16,096 nucleotides of DNA, from positions 1-16,096 of the forward strand of contig DAOUPC010000021.1 of assembly GCA_030626365.1 (NCBI GenBank). The letters run 5' to 3'. Of the stretch, positions 13,967 through 16,096 are shown piece by piece. The DNA comes from Paracoccaceae bacterium. Its GTDB lineage: Bacteria; Pseudomonadota; Alphaproteobacteria; Rhodobacterales; Rhodobacteraceae. Position numbers and translations under genes: made by a program. The notes under the pieces were generated by a model. That model made no database searches, was not told the DNA's origin, and worked only from the letters and a program-made list of their open reading frames with translations. Each line of letters starts with the position of its first letter. Within the stretch, counting starts at the first letter, position 1.

Positions 13967-14025
13967 TGCTGCAAGATACGGAAAAGCGTTGAGTTATAAC
14001 GCCAATCCGGAAAAATCGGGGAAAA

Positions 14026-14053
14026 CACCGGGGCAGCCGGGGCAAACCCGGTG
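14026..14053 (+). promoter_or_regulatory. Leader hairpin with tandem repeat before the initiator gene
   Basis: CACCGGG (14026-14032) and CCCGGTG (14047-14053) form a perfect 7-bp stem, with a loop carrying most of a tandem 9-bp repeat CCGGGGCAG / CCGGGGCAA (14028-14045). The AAGG ribosome-binding site follows at 14078-14081, 7 bp before ATG. The position suggests translational or copy-number control, or protein binding at the origin side (inference). A smaller stem GCGTT/AACGC (13985-14002) precedes it. Confidence 0.4.
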
Positions 14054-14088
14054 AGGCAGACAACAGATACGAGCAACAAGGTAATCCC

Positions 14089-14781
14089 ATGCTGGCGATC
14101 AAACCCGTCGGACGCAATGCTGCGTCGATGAAATATGACATTCTGTCAGCCCTTAGTGTTCATGCGCTGTCGGGTGACAAACATCGCCAGCGTCAGGTTT
14201 TGCGATTTCTGACGCTGATCACCACCAGGTACAATTGGCAAAATAATGAACTGTCGATCGGGCGGGCCGAAATGGCGCGCCTGTGGGCCGTGAACGAACG
14301 CACGGTCAAACGGGAAACCGCGAAACTGCGCGAAATGGGCTGGATTAGGGTCAAAAAGCCCGGCGCGCGGGGGCGGGTCACACTGTTTGAATTCGACCTT
14401 AAACAGGTGCTGCTGGATACACGTGCCGCCTGGCCGGTGATTGGCCCCGATTTTGAGGCGCGCATGCAGGATGACAAGCCCACCCCGACCGAGGATAACG
14501 TGGTGCCGTTTCAGCGCCCCGAGGCCCCGATGTCCGAAGGTGACGACCTGTGGGGGCGGGTTCTGGCCGGGCTGCACGGGCGCGACCCCGAGCTTTATTC
14601 AACCTGGTTCAGACATCTGAGCGAGGCCGGCAGGGCAGGGGGGGTCGTGACCCTGACCGCGCCCAGCCGGTTTACCGCCGATTACATCCACACCCATCTG
14701 AAGGCGCGTATTCTGGCCACGTATTCACGGTTTGACGCCAATGTGCGGGACATCAGAATAACCTGTAAAGCCACGGGTTAG
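14089..14781 (+). CDS. DnaA-like plasmid replication initiator (winged helix plus DnaA domain-I-like C-terminus)
   Basis: 230-aa initiator of the 'DnaA-like' replicon type of Rhodobacterales. Residues about 30-107 look like a winged helix-turn-helix: HRQRQVLRFLTLI, LSIGRAEMARLWAVNERTVKRE (helix-turn-helix) and GWIRVKKPGARGRVTLFEF (wing). A polar linker (about 115-150) follows. Residues about 153-226 resemble domain I of chromosomal DnaA: LWGRVLAGL, ELYSTWFRHLSEA and VVTLTAPSRFTADYIHTHL correspond to DnaA's LW-x-L, F-x-W-I-x-P-L and L-x-A-P-N-x-F-x-x-W-I. There is no AAA+ ATPase and no DnaA domain IV. DnaA domain I recruits DnaB helicase and self-associates in chromosomal DnaA (established), so the C-terminus may load helicase (inference). 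Start 14089 is supported by AAGG at 14078-14081. Divergent from parAB. Confidence 0.85.
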   Translation: MLAIKPVGRNAASMKYDILSALSVHALSGDKHRQRQVLRFLTLITTRYNWQNNELSIGRAEMARLWAVNERTVKRETAKLREMGWIRVKKPGARGRVTLFEFDLKQVLLDTRAAWPVIGPDFEARMQDDKPTPTEDNVVPFQRPEAPMSEGDDLWGRVLAGLHGRDPELYSTWFRHLSEAGRAGGVVTLTAPSRFTADYIHTHLKARILATYSRFDANVRDIRITCKATG

Positions 14782-15088
14782 AGCCTGATTAAGGCGATAA
14801 ACCAGCCGCCGTATATTCCGGGTATATCCTGGCGCGTATCCCCGTATGGGCAGGATCACCAAACAGCAGGCCCGTTTGAAACCGATCTGAAACTGGCCCA
14901 AAACGGCTCAGAATGATAAACAGAATATTCTGGTGTTTCAGTGGCTTATTCCCCCGCCCACCCAAGGCGCGGTTTTCTTTGGGGCGCGCACAAATAGTCA
15001 CAAAACCATGACAGTTGATGGACATTTACAGAAAAATAAGGTTTCAGGGGCCACTTGAGACGGGCAAGAACGTAAATAGGGACGCAGT
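14782..15088. other. Intergenic region between the initiator gene and the Na/Pi transporter gene
   Basis: 307 bp without a convincing gene or intrinsic terminator. It holds a 12-bp perfect palindrome CAGAATATTCTG (14921-14932) flanked by an inverted pair CTGAAAC (14887-14893) and GTTTCAG (14935-14941), and several TATCC/TATTCC-like words at 14812-14850. A weak promoter candidate TTGATG (15015-15020) with AAGGTT 17 bp further on points at the transporter. The ribosome-binding site AGGGA is at 15078-15082. Confidence 0.5.
14921..14932. repeat. 12-bp palindrome CAGAATATTCTG
   Basis: Perfect self-complementary dodecamer about 157 bp upstream of the transporter start, lying between CTGAAAC and GTTTCAG arms. 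It may be an operator, but no known regulator site is recognised. Confidence 0.35.
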
Positions 15089-16096
15089 ATGACAATCATC
15101 ACCTTTCTGGTGCAACTGACCGGGGCAACGATGCTGTTGCTGTATGCGGTGCGGATGGTGCGGACCGGGATTGAACGGGCATTCGGGTCTTCGTTTCGCC
15201 GGATCATGACGACCACCAGCAACCCGGCCAGTGCGGCCGCCACGGGGTTGATCATGGCGATTGTCATGCAAAGTTCGGCCGCTGTGGCGCTGTTGGTGGC
15301 GGGGTTTGCCGGCACCGGGGCGCTTGGGTTCGGGGCCGGGCTTTCGGTGGTTCTGGGGGCTGACCTGGGGTCGGCGTTGTTGATTCAGGTGTTGTCTTTC
15401 AAGCTGGAGTGGCTGGTGCCGGTGTTGCTGGCGGTTGGCGGCGGTTTTTTCATCAAATCGACCCAACGCAAGCTGAAACAGGCGGGCAGGATCATTCTGG
15501 GGGTGGCCTTTATCCTGATTTCGCTGCGGTTTTTGCGCGAAACCATGGACCCGATCCGCGATTCAGCGTTTTTGCCGTCGATTGCCGGGTTTCTTGAAGG
15601 TGATTTTATTACCGCCTTTCTGATTGGCGCGTTGTTGGCCTGGGCGATGCATTCGTCGGTGGCGGTGATCTTGATGTGTGTCACGCTGGTGTCGATCGAT
15701 GCGATCCCGATTGGCGCGGGTGTGTCGCTGGTGCTGGGGGCCAATCTGGGCAGTGCGATCATTCCCATCTGGCTAAGCCGGGGGTTGTCGCCGGTGGCGC
15801 GCCGGGTGCCGCTGGCCAATCTGTTGTTGCGGGGCAGCGGGGCAATAGTGCTGCTGTTCATCGTCAACAAATCGCCGGTTCTGGCCTTGCTGGGTTGGGA
15901 TGACGGTGCGCAGGCGCTGATCAATATGCATGTGGCGTTCAACATGCTGCTGCTGCTGGCGCTGCCGTTCTGCGGGATGCTGGAAGGGCCGGTTGCCGGG
16001 ATGCTGGCGGACACCAGCACGCCCGAGGCCGATATGCCGCATGAATATATCAGCGTTCTGGACGAGGCCGCGCTGAAGGTGCCGACGCTGGCGCTG
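15089..16096 (+). CDS. Na/Pi-cotransporter family protein, 5' part (continues beyond the window)
   Basis: The open frame runs 336 codons from ATG at 15089 to the window edge with no stop. It is an integral membrane protein with the internal repeat of the Na/Pi symporter (NptA/YjbB, PF02690) family: repeat 1 has MQSSAAVALLVAGF (Gln61-Ser62-Ser63) and GADLGSA (90-96), and repeat 2 has MHSSVAVILM (187-196) and GANLGSA (217-223). Repeat 2 has His188 where family members usually have Gln. Family proteins usually run to about 500-600 residues with a PhoU-like cytoplasmic C-terminal domain, so that part should lie outside. Function: sodium-coupled phosphate transport, in some bacteria probably export. 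The start is backed by AGGGA at 15078-15082, 6 bp upstream. Together with the phosphonate importer it indicates a role in phosphorus handling. Confidence 0.85.
   Translation, partial: MTIITFLVQLTGATMLLLYAVRMVRTGIERAFGSSFRRIMTTTSNPASAAATGLIMAIVMQSSAAVALLVAGFAGTGALGFGAGLSVVLGADLGSALLIQVLSFKLEWLVPVLLAVGGGFFIKSTQRKLKQAGRIILGVAFILISLRFLRETMDPIRDSAFLPSIAGFLEGDFITAFLIGALLAWAMHSSVAVILMCVTLVSIDAIPIGAGVSLVLGANLGSAIIPIWLSRGLSPVARRVPLANLLLRGSGAIVLLFIVNKSPVLALLGWDDGAQALINMHVAFNMLLLLALPFCGMLEGPVAGMLADTSTPEADMPHEYISVLDEAALKVPTLAL

Larger units (their letters stand above)
13554..14088. other. Candidate plasmid origin and divergent control region between parA and the initiator gene
   Basis: About 535 bp without a credible gene. 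From left to right it contains an inverted repeat TTTGCA-N5-TGCAAA (13611-13627) where the parAB promoter would be expected; parS-like copy 3 (13649-13668); a near-direct repeat GCGATTCGCGT / GCGATTGCGCGT (13714, 13755); CCGCA-A-TGCGG (13735-13745); G-rich decamers (13781-13843); an inverted repeat GGGGACA/TGTCCCC; an AT-rich stretch (13864-13900); a promoter into the initiator gene; and structured leader DNA. Repeats, AT-rich DNA and a neighbouring initiator gene make a classic origin layout. No experimental-style proof can be drawn from sequence alone. Confidence 0.65.

Noticed and set aside
13699..14079. Small frames in the origin region (plus 13699-13887, minus 13861-14079)
   Set aside because: They run across the G-rich repeats, AT-rich segment and promoter; no ribosome-binding site or family resemblance.
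11143..14781. repABC-type replicon
   Set aside because: parA and parB are present, but no repC follows parB; the initiator is a divergent DnaA-like protein instead.
14789..15025. 78-codon minus-strand frame between initiator and transporter
   Set aside because: No recognisable domain or convincing ribosome-binding site; composition like non-coding DNA.

Overview
The window looks like part of an extrachromosomal replicon (plasmid or chromid) of a marine Rhodobacteraceae (Roseobacter-group) alphaproteobacterium. The evidence is a GC-rich sequence with tightly overlapping genes, a divergent parAB / 'DnaA-like' replicase module (one of the plasmid replication types known from Rhodobacterales), and BMP-family and phosphonate-family ABC transporters typical of that group. 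This assignment is inference from gene content; no marker such as rRNA is present.

Region 1 (54-5929, + strand) is a compact operon: a BMP-family periplasmic binding protein, a double-domain ATPase, two BPD_transp_2-type permeases, and a CodA-like deaminase. All junctions after the first are overlapping or abutting. The deaminase aligns with E. coli CodA at a constant offset of -4 and keeps every metal and catalytic residue, but has Cys at the position of Asp314. That substitution is the signature of bacterial 5-methylcytosine deaminases. The operon is therefore read as nucleobase or nucleoside uptake followed by deamination, possibly including 5-methylcytosine.

Region 2 (10323-5932, - strand) is a phosphonate-type ABC importer, phnD-phnC-phnE-phnE, translationally coupled to a HAD-IIA-type hydrolase. 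It converges tail to tail with region 1, with only 2 bp between stop codons and an 18-bp perfect palindrome just inside the end of the deaminase gene. Both importer operons carry a GC-rich hairpin directly after the binding-protein gene.

Region 3 (10424-14781) is the replication and maintenance module. It holds a Phd/PIN-type toxin-antitoxin pair with a long AT-rich inverted-repeat operator, then parB and parA (- strand), an intergenic origin candidate of about 535 bp, and a divergent 230-aa initiator (+ strand). The initiator has an N-terminal winged-helix-like part and a C-terminal domain resembling domain I of DnaA, with no AAA+ domain. Three identical copies of the 20-bp palindrome ACCTTACCCATGGGTAAGGT, the probable ParB site, mark this module: one after parB, one inside the parA coding sequence and one in the origin. 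A fourth, degenerate copy also lies in parA. The origin also holds helically phased G-rich repeats, an AT-rich segment, and a TTGACA-type promoter reading into the initiator gene.

Region 4 (15089 to the window end, + strand) is the first 336 codons of a Na/Pi-cotransporter-family gene that continues past the window. With the phosphonate operon it gives the replicon two phosphorus-transport systems, one on each side of the replication module.
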